A program made the translations under genes and the position numbers. DNA of 64,000 nt from Macrostomum hystrix (lineage: Eukaryota > Platyhelminthes > Macrostomidae), in the NCBI GenBank assembly GCA_950097015.1, contig CATNEN010000001.1, forward strand, positions 2,690,001-2,754,000. The letters run 5' to 3'. Every line of letters starts with the position of its first letter. The stretch's first letter is position 1. Positions 34,114 through 44,149 of this stretch are shown in pieces. Under the pieces are notes generated by a model. It worked only from the letters and a program-made list of their open reading frames with translations. It did not search any database and was not told the DNA's origin.

Positions 34114-35532
34114 CTGGGTGAATCCAAAATTTACCAGAGAGTTTTTTAAAGGGGTGTCTTATGCTTCTTAAAATGGTGATTGGTGTGTTGCATCAGGTCT
34201 TAAATTAATGATTGAAATGTTCTTAATCGATGTATAATAATTATAATCCAACGGAAAGACAATTTATTTAAAAAATTCTTTTAAATTTGAAAAAGTGCAA
34301 AAAATGAATGTCTAAAATTTATATTTATTAGGTGTATGGTAAATAAAAACTAAACCTTTCCAAACTGTGTATTTCTAAAATACGTTTTCTTCTCATTTTA
34401 GAATTATACTAGCAAGTTTTGCCCCCCTTCGGGGAGCCATATTCAGTACTTAAAAGGGAAAATAATACGATTAATGTTCTCTATTTAAAACAGGAATTTT
34501 TCGGAGATCGTTAATAACGCATTTTAGGTAAAACAAAACTATCAACCTTTTTACGGTTTCATTGTTTAGAGCTTTTATATGTCAACGTTTTTGATAAAAT
34601 GATCTTACTAATTTCATACATAAAATTGTTCAGAGCACTTTTTAGTTGTTACTGAAAATGAAATTAAATTTTATTCCAAGAAAGTCCTACTATCCGAGAA
34701 ATGACTTGCTTTATTCCGATTTTCTTGTTGCTTGGATTGCTCATGTGTACTACAGTTTTGTACACATCCAGACAAATTTTTGACTTTCTTCATTTGTAAG
34801 TGAATTTTTAAGCCCTGCTTATCGTACTAACTGCGACTGCAATGTTCCGAACAATAAGTAGCTCAGCATTGCAACTATTGCCCTTGAATGAGGCCCCTCT
34901 TATTATAATAAATGACTTCAAGAGTCAGTTCAATGCAGCTATCTCATTGTGAATGGACTTGGCGAAAGCAACTGGAGTTACATCCTTCGACCTTTGGTTT
35001 GACGCTTTTAATAAAGCTAACACTGGCTATATATAGCTATGATCATACTAAATTCCCCCTCTATTTTCTAGTCACACTCCTCAGCAGACTTCTCTTTTCT
35101 TATATGCCTCATTCACATTGTCAAATCTTATTTTGAATCAAATCCCATTTTACATTAAAGTATATTTCAAATTAGATCCCATTTTCATAGTTCATAATGG
35201 ATAGCTAATATCAATGGCTAATTAAATATCAATGGATCAATTTCTAATCTCCTTTCTTTTTCTTAATGATTCCAGTTCTCATCAGATCCTATTTCTCATC
35301 TGACTTCTTTTCTTAGTAATCCATTATGTACCATTCGTCATTACAAATGCATGCCTGACAATTTGTCTTTTAAAATAGAATAAGGCAGCTACCAGGAGTG
35401 CAGATTCATGAATCATGGGACTGGTCTTTGTCCGCTAAAACATTGTTTTGTATTTCTTCAATTACAAAAGCACATTGAAAATACTCGATAAACTGTGCTC
35501 AAATCTATTGGGACACCGACGACAGCCATATA
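34114..35532. other. No gene recognised, AT-rich
   Basis: Long AT-rich gap. At about 34422-34440 there is a small GC hairpin (CCCCTTCGGGG) of the sort seen near the 3' ends of some non-LTR elements. Otherwise nothing. Confidence 0.5.
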
Positions 35533-35771
35533 CACCTTTTTGCGTTCAATTTCAACAAAGCTGAAGTTCAATTTAGACAATTCGAAATTCAAATTCGACA
35601 CTCTATTTTTGGTTTCCAACTCGACCTTTCAATTTAGACAACCTGCAACCAAATTCGCCAGTGCATATTCAATTTAGACACTTCCCGAAAGACACTGTCA
35701 ATGTCTATGGTAAAAAGCGACCACGGGGCTAAAATTCCATTCAAATTAGACAAACTGCAGTCAATTTCGAC
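35533..35771 (+). repeat. Left TIR of IS630-like transposon
   Basis: Matches 37204-37442 in reverse. It contains several TTTAGACA words spaced through the arm, which could be repeated transposase-binding sites, and it includes the ATG of the transposase frame (35701) and GTCTATGG at 35703-35710. Confidence 0.9.
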
Positions 35772-37029
35772 CATAGAATTTAAGTTTCTGTACCCGTTTC
35801 GCTCTTCAAACTGTCAGTCCCTTTTTTCAGCGTATATACTTTCCAGTCAATTTTTTTCTGTAAACAAACAAGTGGACACCGAATCTGACGAACTCATTGA
35901 GGAAGAAGGAAGCGGAGAATGGAGCTCTGACATCGAGACTGAAGAGGATGAACAAGAAGAAAGAAGAGGTCCGTATAGAAGGGTCAGTAATGAAGATCGG
36001 CAACGTCTGCTTGACGCGCACGAGAATGGCCAGGATTTCGTCCACCTAGCTCAACTGATGAACATCAAGCGCTCTACTGCATACTCAAGTGTTAGATCTG
36101 GACGGAGGGAGAAGAGACCTAAAGGGGGTAGAAGACGTGTGAAGTTTGACGAAGAGATGGAAAACTACTGCGCCGAACTACTGGAAGACAATGCACTCTT
36201 GACACTAGTTGAGATAGGAGGGCACTTGCAAGCGCGATTTCCGCAGAAGCCGGTGGTTTCGTTGACAACACTAAGTCGGCATCTCGAAGGCTGCTTATAC
36301 ACCGTCAAGCTCGTACGCGACACACCAACTGAGAGGAATTCGCCGGCTGTGCTGACTGAGCGAGTGGCGTTCTGTACGTGGTGGTGTTCTGCTGAAGTGA
36401 TCAATGCACCCAAAGTGTACATTGACGAATTCGGATTCGAGTCTTGGATGCGCCGCCAGCAAGGAAGGGCTGTCCGAGGCCGAAGAGCGTACCGCAAAGT
36501 GGCTGGACAGAAGGGTCCGCGTGTCACCATCTGTTTGGCCATGTCGCCTCAAATCGGAGTCGTCCATTACCAGTCATACACTCGAGGCATGACCAAGGAA
36601 CGATTCGCTGAATTTTTGCAGATTTCGATGGGAAATGTCCATATGACTTGGCCGGATCAGCAAGTTTACATGATATTCGACAACGTCAGCAGTCATAAGG
36701 ATGCCGAGCTACAGGAGGTCGACAATGCAATCGAATTTAAGCGACTTCCACGATACAGTCCTTTCCTGACACCGGTTGAGAGCGCAATCTCATCATGGAA
36801 ATCGGCCATCAAGCGCGAGCTCAATGGGAACCGCGAGCTGTTCATCAATCCTACAATGGAGGCCCGGGCAGGTCGAACTTTGGTGGAATATCGCCGTGAT
36901 GAACTGGCCCGCTTGGCAGATATCACCCTGAACGACAGCGTCACACGGGAAAAGTGTCTCGAATGGTATAACCACTGCTTTACCTTCATCCCAAGGTGCC
37001 TTCAGTTGGCGCCAATCAACGGTGACTGA
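35701..37029 (+). CDS. IS630/Tc1-like transposase, intact (442 aa)
   Basis: DDE transposase that would cut and rejoin its element at TA sites. Residues 1-25 are encoded by the TIR; about 55-90 are acidic (ESDELIEEEGSGEW, DIETEEDEQEE); about 90-145 form a helix-turn-helix plus basic region (ALMNIKRSTAYSSV-like, then RREKRPKGGRRR). Catalytic triad: D242 (VYIDEFGFESWMRR), D327 (MIFDNVSSHKDAE) and E360 (YSPFLTPVESAISSWK). The last two are separated by 32 residues, fewer than the 34 usual for Tc1. The first ATG lies in the TIR; a later start cannot be ruled out since the acidic N-terminus is poorly conserved in such proteins. No stops or frame changes. Confidence 0.88.
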   Translation: MSMVKSDHGAKIPFKLDKLQSISTIEFKFLYPFRSSNCQSLFSAYILSSQFFSVNKQVDTESDELIEEEGSGEWSSDIETEEDEQEERRGPYRRVSNEDRQRLLDAHENGQDFVHLAQLMNIKRSTAYSSVRSGRREKRPKGGRRRVKFDEEMENYCAELLEDNALLTLVEIGGHLQARFPQKPVVSLTTLSRHLEGCLYTVKLVRDTPTERNSPAVLTERVAFCTWWCSAEVINAPKVYIDEFGFESWMRRQQGRAVRGRRAYRKVAGQKGPRVTICLAMSPQIGVVHYQSYTRGMTKERFAEFLQISMGNVHMTWPDQQVYMIFDNVSSHKDAELQEVDNAIEFKRLPRYSPFLTPVESAISSWKSAIKRELNGNRELFINPTMEARAGRTLVEYRRDELARLADITLNDSVTREKCLEWYNHCFTFIPRCLQLAPINGD

Positions 37030-37203
37030 CGAGAGTACATGTACTTCTTTTCACAAACCGACTTTGAGTTTGCGTTCGACTCAGACTTCGACTAAGACGT
37101 TTGTTTAAGTTCCCCTAACAGTTTTATGCGTTGACTTGATAACCAGGCCTTACCATCGTTGTTAACACATATATATATATATATAAGTTTGAGGTCGATA
37201 CTT

Positions 37204-37442
37204 GTCGAAATTGACTGCAGTTTGTCTAATTTGAATGGAATTTTAGCCCCGTGGTCGCTTTTTACCATAGACATTGACAGTGTCTTTCGGGAAGTGTCTA
37301 AATTGAATATGCACTGGCGAATTTGGTTGCAGGTTGTCTAAATTGAAAGGTCGAGTTGGAAACCAAACATAGAGTGTCGAATTTGAATTTCGAATTGTCT
37401 AAATTTAACTTCAGCTTTGTTGAAATTGAACGCAAAAAGGTG
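37204..37442 (-). repeat. Right TIR of IS630-like transposon
   Basis: Reverse complement of 35533-35771. A 60-codon open frame on the minus strand at 37274-37092 begins with the same MSMVKSDHGAK peptide as the transposase because of this symmetry; it is not a gene. A short (AT)n run lies just inside at about 37170-37184. Confidence 0.9.
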
Positions 37443-38642
37443 TACTACTGTAGTCAGAGTCGATAAAATTACTAAAAAGTAAGAAAATGGTCATAACTTT
37501 TTTTCTCCAAAAGATATTGAGCTCGGACCGCCTAGAATGAATTTCCCGTCCGAAAATAGTCTAGAAAACACAGTACCAAATAGTATGGAAGCAGTAGCTA
37601 GCAATCGGCTAGGTACTTAAAATGTTTTCACATGTATTTCGTCAAATTTTCTAGCTGACTTTCCAGGTTAATACGTTCGAGTAGAAATCATTTGTAATCA
37701 TGAAACCAACTCAGTCGTGTAGGAAATCGTTTCTAGATTGATTTCCAATCGAATCCGACTCTACAAACTGTTCTCAAATCTATTGGGACCCTTATACTAC
37801 TACCCATACTACCATATACTACTGACAGTAGCGGGGTTCGAAAAAGTGCCTCAATTATGTAAAAATGCCTGTAACTATTTTATTTCGACTCGGACAAGCT
37901 TAGGGACGTCGAAATTCGACTTTACATGTCGAAGTACATCGGAATAGGTGTACTTGAATTATTTTTTAAGTATCTGGCCAAATCTCGGTTGTTGGGGGTT
38001 TTTGAGTTTGACTAGCCACTTTAGCAGTCACTAGGAACCAATGAAAAATGCCAACCACATGTGACATTGATTTCGGACAAACGCACGTCGATAGAGCATG
38101 TCTAGAGCTTTCTAACGACACCAAAATCGTCGAGAAATACCCACCAGAAGGCTGTCAAATGATGTTTAGAGTGTCAGAGGTACCTCATAATGGATCAACC
38201 TCGTATCGAAATTAATCAACATGATCAAGCCTGAAGTTGCATATGTTAAATTATATTTAACGAAAACAAAAAAGGAAATTAAAACAGTAAGCGAGGGAGA
38301 GCAAAATAACTGCGCGCCGAAGCTAAATAAAAAGATAATTTGTAGATAATTTAAATTTGCACAACAAAACGAATAGGCAGATAGAATATATTACTAGGCG
38401 ATAATAAAGCAGGGCAGTAAAGCGTGCCTTTTCCCTGCTAGAAGGAGCAAATTTGTCTGCCTTTTCCCTCCTGAGTGGAATGTTACTTGCCTTACTTCAA
38501 GTAGGAAAGTAAGTACAAATAATACAAAATAAACAAGGTACCACTATCAACATTGTTGAAACATAGCGGCAACATTAGAGAAGCACGGCAATATAAAGAC
38601 AACAATGTCAATGTTGCTTCAACATAAGCTGGCAGTAAGGGT
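37443..38642. other. No gene recognised
   Basis: AT-rich. The 69-codon frame at 37738-37947 has no motif. 'GTGCTCAAATCTATTGGGAC' upstream of the transposon (about 35496) recurs near 37770 (TTCTCAAATCTATTGGGACC), a short duplicated flank of unknown meaning. Confidence 0.5.
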
Positions 38643-38878
38643 CTGCGATGTCATTGGCGCCCCCATCTGCGATGTCATTGGTGCCCCTATCTGCGATGCC
38701 ATTGGTGCCCCTATCTGCGATGTCATTTGCGCCCCCATCTGCGATGTCATTGGTGCCCCTATCTGCGATTCCATTGGCGCCCCTATCTGCGATGTCATTG
38801 GTGCCCCTATTTGCGATGTCATTGGTGCCCCTATCTGCGATGTCATTGGTGCCCCTATCTGCGATGTCATTGGCGCCC
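38643..38878. repeat. 24-bp minisatellite
   Basis: About ten units of TGCGATGTCATTGGTGCCCC+TATC, period 24, with variants GCGCCCCC and CGATTCC. Frames stay open on both strands because 24 is divisible by three; repeated peptides such as CDVIGAPI are artefacts. Confidence 0.92.
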
Positions 38879-38919
38879 CGACAGTCCGCCCCCAAACAGA
38901 ATTCCTGGATCCGCCACTG
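38879..38919 (-). mobile_element. hAT-like transposon terminus
   Basis: On the minus strand, starting at 38919, the sequence reads CAGTGGCGGATCCAGGAATT and continues through TGGGGGCGG. That start resembles the terminal inverted repeats of many hAT elements. The 24-bp minisatellite begins at once inside this end. No partner end or transposase is visible, so only a terminus or non-autonomous fragment remains. Confidence 0.5.
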
Positions 38920-38949
38920 TTCCGCATGGATGATGCTGTACATTACTCC

Positions 38950-40021
38950 TGGAACATAAAAAATTAAATGCCAGTCTGGGCTCAAAATACGTTCATGAGT
39001 TCGTGGACGTTCTACTTTAAATTAGGGCTTGGAAGCACGAATTTAAAGGAAACTTGTAACTTTTTTCTTGTGCACAGGAGGTCGGAATACGGAGACAAAT
39101 AAATATGTAAGAAAAGGCATATTCTGAATTTTAATGGCTTAAAATTGCCAGAAACGTTTTTTTCATAACAAATTCGTAAAATGCATCATTTGCTAACTGT
39201 TGTGTGTAGCGTGTATTTTGTTTCCGAATCACCTCCAGAGCAACAAAATGACTATTTGCTTTGCTCTGAATCCCTGCTTTCAGCATTTCGCTCCCCGTTT
39301 GCAGAACGAAAAAATAGCACAAATAGAAAAGACAAAATTATAAAAAATTATTAAGCCTTCAACTTGAAAATGCAGCTTTATATTTTGTACTCTATGTTCT
39401 TACATTTTAGGTTTTCTATTTTAAGGCAAGAAAATTTTACCATCAAAATACTGACTGGCTTACAATTTATTCCTGATAAGATGGTCACTTTGAAAATCAG
39501 CTCAACCGTACTTTTCAAAAGTTTCGCTCCAGAATCGGGATTTTAGGGCAATGATATGCTTGCAGATAGTGACCTGTCTTCATGCGCACTGGGCATTTAG
39601 CTTCTGTTTCACTGGAAGATATCAGGACAGTCGCTAATGACTGGTACACAACGGTTTGCCTTCCTAAAGTCTTTTGTGCTGTGAGGCGGCTAAAGTGCTA
39701 AATGTAGTGAGCGAGACAAGTCAGCCAGTGTCAATTCCACTTAAAAGCTCCAGCCCTCCAAAACGGGCGTGCAATGCTTTATATATTTACTCAATCAATG
39801 CATGTACATTAAAGAGGTGTCATTGGCATGTACATTGCGCAATCACCATTAAGCAATACTAGCAATCGGCCCACAGCACCAATATTAAAGTTCGCTACGT
39901 CACAACACTGAAAGTGTGATTGCTTCTGAACCACGACAACGCCAGTGAGAAACAAAAATCGAGTTTCGCGAATATATCGCTATCGAGTTTCTGGTTGGCT
40001 TCGGTTTCTTTCGTGTGACCG
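38950..40021. other. No gene recognised
   Basis: AT-rich intergenic sequence without motif-bearing frames or repeats that I can see. Confidence 0.5.
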
Positions 40022-40201
40022 TGTGACTTATTTCTGTTCCCGAAATGCAAAGAGATCCTCAAAAGGGTTACATTTTTTTCTTCAATGGATGAAGCTGTGA
40101 ATGAGTTAAAATGCGTCTTCGGTGAACTCTCGGATGAGGATTGGCGGCAGTGCTTTGACAGCTGGTTTCAAAGAATGCAAGCCTGTATCAATACTAGATA
40201 G
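40022..40201 (+). pseudogene. mariner transposase C-terminal relic
   Basis: The frame reading CDLFLFPKCKEILK, then ELKCVFGELSDEDWRQCFDS and WFQRMQACI up to TAG at 40199-40201 matches the end of mariner transposases, where the last catalytic Asp of 'CD..LFP' is followed by a helical tail and 'W..RM..CI'. Everything N-terminal to the third catalytic residue is missing. It belongs to a different lineage from the intact mariner at 59893. Confidence 0.6.
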
Positions 40202-40494
40202 CTGGGGACAGTACTTATAAGCAGTTGTGGTTTTCTGTCTATCTGTGGTTGCATGTTCTCAGGCTAATTACTTTCTCAGTTTTATGAGTCACCCTCGCAT
40301 TTAACAGCAGCAGGCTTTGGCGAATTAGTAAAAAGCATTGTTGCCCCTATCACATTGCTACAGTTAGCACCCACTCTGCTACTGCTCGCTTTAGATGAAC
40401 TACAATCGGTTACTGAAGGTGCGAATCCTATAAGTTATATTGCTTCCTAACAACAACGTTTCCAATCCTTCGAACTATAATTACGCCGTGAGAA

Positions 40495-40690
40495 ACCTGG
40501 GCCGTGGCTGCTCCCCCGCTTCCACCAAAGACTTGGGCCGTGGCTGCTCCCCCGCTTCCGCCAGAGACTTGGGCCGTGGCTGCTCCCCCCGCTTCCGCCA
40601 GAGACTTGGGCCGTGGCTGCTCCCCCGCTTCCGCCAGAGACTTGGACATTGGCTGCTCCCCCCGCTTCCGACAGAGACTTGGGCCATAAT
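40495..40690. repeat. 36-bp minisatellite
   Basis: About five units of CTTGGGCCGTGGCTGCTCCC+CCGCTTCCGCCAGAGA, period 36 with one-base differences in the C-run (some units 37). Open frames on both strands through it are artefacts. Confidence 0.9.
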
Positions 40691-40830
40691 CTTGGCCGTG
40701 ACAGTGCTGTCGACTTCTGTAGCGGTCTGAACGGTTGTAGCCGGAATGGGTGCCGGAGAAAACGACAGGTTTTCCCGACAATTCCATCCCGGTGGGACAC
40801 CGGCGGGAGGGCGCAGGGTTGGGCGCCGGC

Positions 40831-40978
40831 GCCCCGCTATACGCCTTCCCACCAGTTGGGCGCGGGTTGATTTTGCTATACGCCCCGCTATACGCCTTCC
40901 CACCAGTTGGGCGCGGGTTGATTTTTACTATACGCCCCGCTGTACGCCCTCCCACCAGTTAGGCACGGGTTGATTAAC
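40831..40978. repeat. ~51-bp tandem repeat, 3 units
   Basis: Three units starting GCCCCGCTATACGCC at 40831, 40882 and about 40934, each containing CCCACCAGTTGGGCGCGGGT. The last is most diverged. Confidence 0.85.
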
Positions 40979-41386
40979 ATCACCTTTGTGCGGTTTTTTT
41001 ATCTTTTCGTGTAGTACACGCGACTTGTGGTTGCAGAAAATTATTATTTCACCTTTAACATGTCTAGTTGCTCTGAAATTAGGCAATATTGTTTGCATTA
41101 TTTTCGAAATTTTCTACTAAATTTTCCAACTTTTTTTCACGGATGCGAAAATATTTTGAGCAAGATTAATTCGCCATGTGCTACTATTAGTAGAAACGAT
41201 AGGATACTGTTTAAGTCATATCCTATAGCTCATTCCTTCCGAAAGACCTGCTCATGTAGACTGAAATTATATGACTCTGCATGAAAACTTAGTATAATAG
41301 CTAGCTAGTATATAAATTAAATTTCTGTTTCCTCTACACTTATTATAGAGCATAGGGACTCAAAATTCGTCGAGATCAATCTGGAT
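40979..41386. other. No gene recognised
   Basis: AT-rich. The 85-codon frame at 41027-41284 has several cysteines but no recognisable motif. Confidence 0.4.
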
Positions 41387-41735
41387 TAAGGGAGGTCCCA
41401 AAATCGATCCCGTGCCTTGCCTAGATTCCCTAGATTCCCTAGATTAGTAGGGTGAGAGGGAGATCAGTAGGGTGAGAGGGAGAGCAGGTAGGGTGAGAGG
41501 GGGATCAGGTAGGGTGAGAGGGAGATCAGTAGGGTGTGAGGGAGAGCAGTAGGGTGAGAGGAAGTGTGGTAGTAAGATGCAGTAGAGTGAGAGGAAGTGT
41601 GGTAGTGAGATGCAGTAGAGTAGGGGAAGTGGGGTAGTGAGATGTAGTAGAATCCGAGTAATCGGATTCTAAGTAGGTAATCTAAGTAGGTACCGCAGGT
41701 AATCCGAGTTGAATTGTATTTACGAATGTTCTCAG
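41387..41735 (+). repeat. Dispersed repeat with internal ~20-bp minisatellite, copy 1
   Basis: Opens with CCCAAAATCGATCCCGTGCC and a CCTAGATTC run, then about eight units of AGTAGGGTGAGAGGGAGATC with drift, and ends AATCCGAGTTGAATTGTATT+TACGA. The same order of parts, with fewer units, is at 42697-42865, so the whole is a mobile or duplicated unit and not just a local expansion. Confidence 0.7.
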
Positions 41736-42696
41736 GTGTACAGGAAAGTCAGTTCTTTAAAATTTTAATTAATTTAATTAATGCCATTAATGGCATGATA
41801 AGTCAGAAAGAGATCAAAGGAAAGGTTTGAGACAGAAAGAATTTAAATTTTTAGTTTCGCATTAGTTGATTTCTCTCGTAGGCACCAGTTAAGTTTGGCA
41901 TGCTTAGTCACTCTTTAACTGACCATATATTTATAGACATATATTTGTTTCAAGATTTGTATTAGGGAATTAAAAAGTTTGAAACAATGAAATGAACTAA
42001 GCCTTCATCCCGCATGTGTTCAGGCGGTATACAACATGTAAAAATTTAAAGCTCAAGTTTAATGACAACCCAGATCCTCAGTTTAGTGACAATCCTCAGA
42101 TTCTCAATGTGCCAACAAGACACTGCTCTAGAGATCTGGTGAGCTTTAAAACTGTGTGACTGTACGTCACTTTTCGCTGCTTTCTAAATAGCTTTATTGC
42201 CAACATGTACATGCGTGAATGCATGTCTTTCCTTTACATTTTCGGTGCTAGAAACGTCTCTATCCCCGCTCCGCTGATTTCCGTTCTAGAAACTTCTTAT
42301 CAGTCCTAGCTGTCATGCTCAGCTCGAACGGCAATTCCCAGCTCTGTTTGTTCATGTGCTGCTCTAAAAATAGCAGTGGCAAAGTCGCATGCATGCAATA
42401 TCCCATTGCTCATAGAGCCCGGGATTTTTTGGGGATGAGGGACTTTGCCCATTCTTTTAAATTAAGTAATTGTTTACCACCTTAGATGCATTCTTTATTT
42501 CTTAGATGCACTGCATAAATATTTATAAATTGCTTTAGTTTTGCATGACAACTAACATAAATAACTTGCATAAATAATTAGCATTTACACTCCGACTCCG
42601 AAAAACAAGTTTTTGAACTTCTCGAGGTCGAAGTGGAACTTGTAAAAGTAATTGAAGTGAACATTCGGGTGGGTCTTTGTAACTAGGTTAGTCGGG
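41736..42696. other. No gene recognised
   Basis: AT-rich; contains a perfect 16-bp palindrome ATGCCATTAATGGCAT at 41781-41796. Words such as TCCCCGCTCCGCTGATTTCC near 42250-42310 resemble a stretch at 43630-43700, hinting at another dispersed repeat. Confidence 0.4.
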
Positions 42697-42865
42697 TGGG
42701 CCCGAAATCGATTCCGTGCCTTCCCTAGATTCCCTAGATTAGTAGGTTGAGAGGGAGACCAGTAGGGTGAGAGGGAGATCAGTAGGGTGAGAAGAAGTGT
42801 GGTAGTGAGATGCAGTATATTTCGCAGGTATCCGAGTTGCATTGTATTTACGATTCTCATCCTGG
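42697..42865 (+). repeat. Dispersed repeat with internal minisatellite, copy 2
   Basis: Begins GGGCCCGAAATCGATTCCGT, has three AGTAGGGTGAGAGGG units and GTGTGGTAGTGAGATGCAGT, and ends TATCCGAGTTGCATTGTATT. Same architecture as 41387-41735 but with a shorter array. Confidence 0.7.
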
Positions 42866-43164
42866 ATTCTCATTTTATATTCGCATTTTATATTCTCATC
42901 CTAGATTCTCATCCAAGTTTTCATCTTAGATTCTCATCCTAGAATCTCCAGGAAGAGAAAGCAGCAGCTCCACGACACCAAGCACGTCAAGAAAGACCAA
43001 CCGGAAGGCCGTAAAAGTGCGTCTACAGGTCTGAACACAATTATGAGCATACGAGCACACATATATTTATGAGCACATGAGCACTGAGCACAACTGAATA
43101 ACGAAAAAACGAAACAAATTCACTAAGTTGACTTGTAATGCCGCATGCTGTTGCCAGGGGCCGG

Positions 43165-43512
43165 TTACCAAGGACGCCACACAGGCTGGGCTTTATCCTG
43201 ATGCTGATGCTGCTGCTGCTGATGCTGGTCCATCGACTGGCTAGATTCTTCGTCAGTAGACAAAGCCGACACCGTTGATGAGGCCGAAGACTTGCAGCAG
43301 AAGCTTATGGCCGTAGATTGAGTCTTGGCTGAGCCATTCAGCAGCAGCTCCACAGTCAGCTCCAGGATGTCGGCCTTCTCTAGGCGCTGAATCCGGTACG
43401 GTTTTACCACCTTGTTGGCCTGCAGCAGCTGTATGAGTTTTTCGAAGCTGGCATTAATTCTGGCTCTGCGCTGCCGCTCCATCACCTGCTTGCTGATTCT
43501 CCTATGCTCCAT
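43165..43512 (-). CDS. Hes/E(spl)-type bHLH transcriptional repressor (115 aa)
   Basis: DNA-binding repressor, probably nuclear and downstream of Notch as known for the family. Starts MEHRRISKQ; the basic region KQVMERQRRARIN is followed by helix 1 (ASFEKLIQLL), a loop, and helix 2 (RLEKADILELTVELL). The very C-terminus is WRPW, the Groucho/TLE-binding tetrapeptide, which fixes frame and stop. A Gln/His-rich stretch lies before it. Two differences from typical Hes proteins are visible: the basic-region Pro (KP.ME) is Gln here, and there is no Orange domain between helix 2 and the tail, making it unusually short. Single exon as seen; the TATA box at 43597-43592 supports this start. Confidence 0.93.
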   Translation of the reverse strand: MEHRRISKQVMERQRRARINASFEKLIQLLQANKVVKPYRIQRLEKADILELTVELLLNGSAKTQSTAISFCCKSSASSTVSALSTDEESSQSMDQHQQQQHQHQDKAQPVWRPW

Positions 43513-43591
43513 CAACTCTACTGGGCGTGTGGTTTGTGTGTTTTTTTAATTCGGAGCTCGAAATTTCTCGATCGACCGGCCGCCGCACGAG

Positions 43592-43597
43592 TTTATA
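43592..43597 (-). promoter_or_regulatory. TATA box of the Hes-like gene
   Basis: TATAAA read on the minus strand, 80 bp upstream of the ATG, in a GC-rich context. With the usual 25-30-bp spacing, transcription would start near 43565 and leave a leader of about 50 nt. Placement is inferred from position alone. Confidence 0.5.
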
Positions 43598-43861
43598 AGT
43601 ACCCCCCACCGCCAACCCCCGGCTTCCTGTTTCCTCTGTCCCCGCTTCACTCGTGAAATGAATTCTGTTCTAGAAATCCCATCTGCAGTTTTAGCTGTCA
43701 TGTTCAGCCTAGATTCTCCTAAATGTGCCTTATCTAAAACAAACCTCATAAGTAAACAAGAAATTAAGAAACAACAAGAAGAAACAAACAGTAAACAGTA
43801 TCAAAACCAATAGCTCAAGGCAAACTACTGGGCATACATTATCAAAACTAAGAGCTCCAGC

Positions 43862-44149
43862 TGTTATGCTGTGCGAGCCTTGTTGGCGTCATATAAATCA
43901 CTACTGTGCTGCATTCGTTATCTGTTGTTCATCGCGTATCATTTAGCTTCGTTACTACTAGCAAAAGCGCTGCTGCTTCGTTTATTGTCAATGCCCCAAC
44001 CTGGCGTGTCCCTTTAAGTCTTTAACCCGCGCCTGTCGTTCTGTTAGAGTTCGTGTTGCGTGAAGCTGAAAAATACAAACTGCCATCAGCAAAAGCAAAT
44101 CATATTCCAACACAAGCAAGGCCAGATACTGCACCACACATTCACGACA
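43862..44149 (+). repeat. 5' LTR of gypsy element 2
   Basis: Starts TGTTATGCTGTGCGAGCC and ends CATTCACGACA. Contains CATATAAATCAC, a likely TATA element of the retrotransposon promoter, about 30 bp in. Confidence 0.93.

Larger units (their letters stand above)
35533..37442 (+). mobile_element. Complete IS630/Tc1-like DNA transposon, 1910 bp
   Basis: Bounded by 239-bp inverted repeats beginning CACCTTTTTGCG (left 35533-35771, right 37204-37442) and by TA on both sides, the expected target duplication for the Tc1/mariner/IS630 superfamily. The arms differ at only a few positions. It contains one uninterrupted transposase ORF. All parts needed for mobility appear present, so it may be recently active. 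Confidence 0.9.

Noticed and set aside
37092-37274. Minus-strand ORF starting with the same peptide as the transposase
   Set aside because: Mirror of the coding part of the left TIR; no catalytic sequence follows.
38605-38985. CDVIGAPI-type repeat proteins on both strands
   Set aside because: 24-bp minisatellite artefact.
40495-40690. CRISPR-like array of 36-bp repeats
   Set aside because: Units are contiguous with no unique spacers, in an animal genome; it is a minisatellite. The same applies to the 23-bp array at 54.8 kb.
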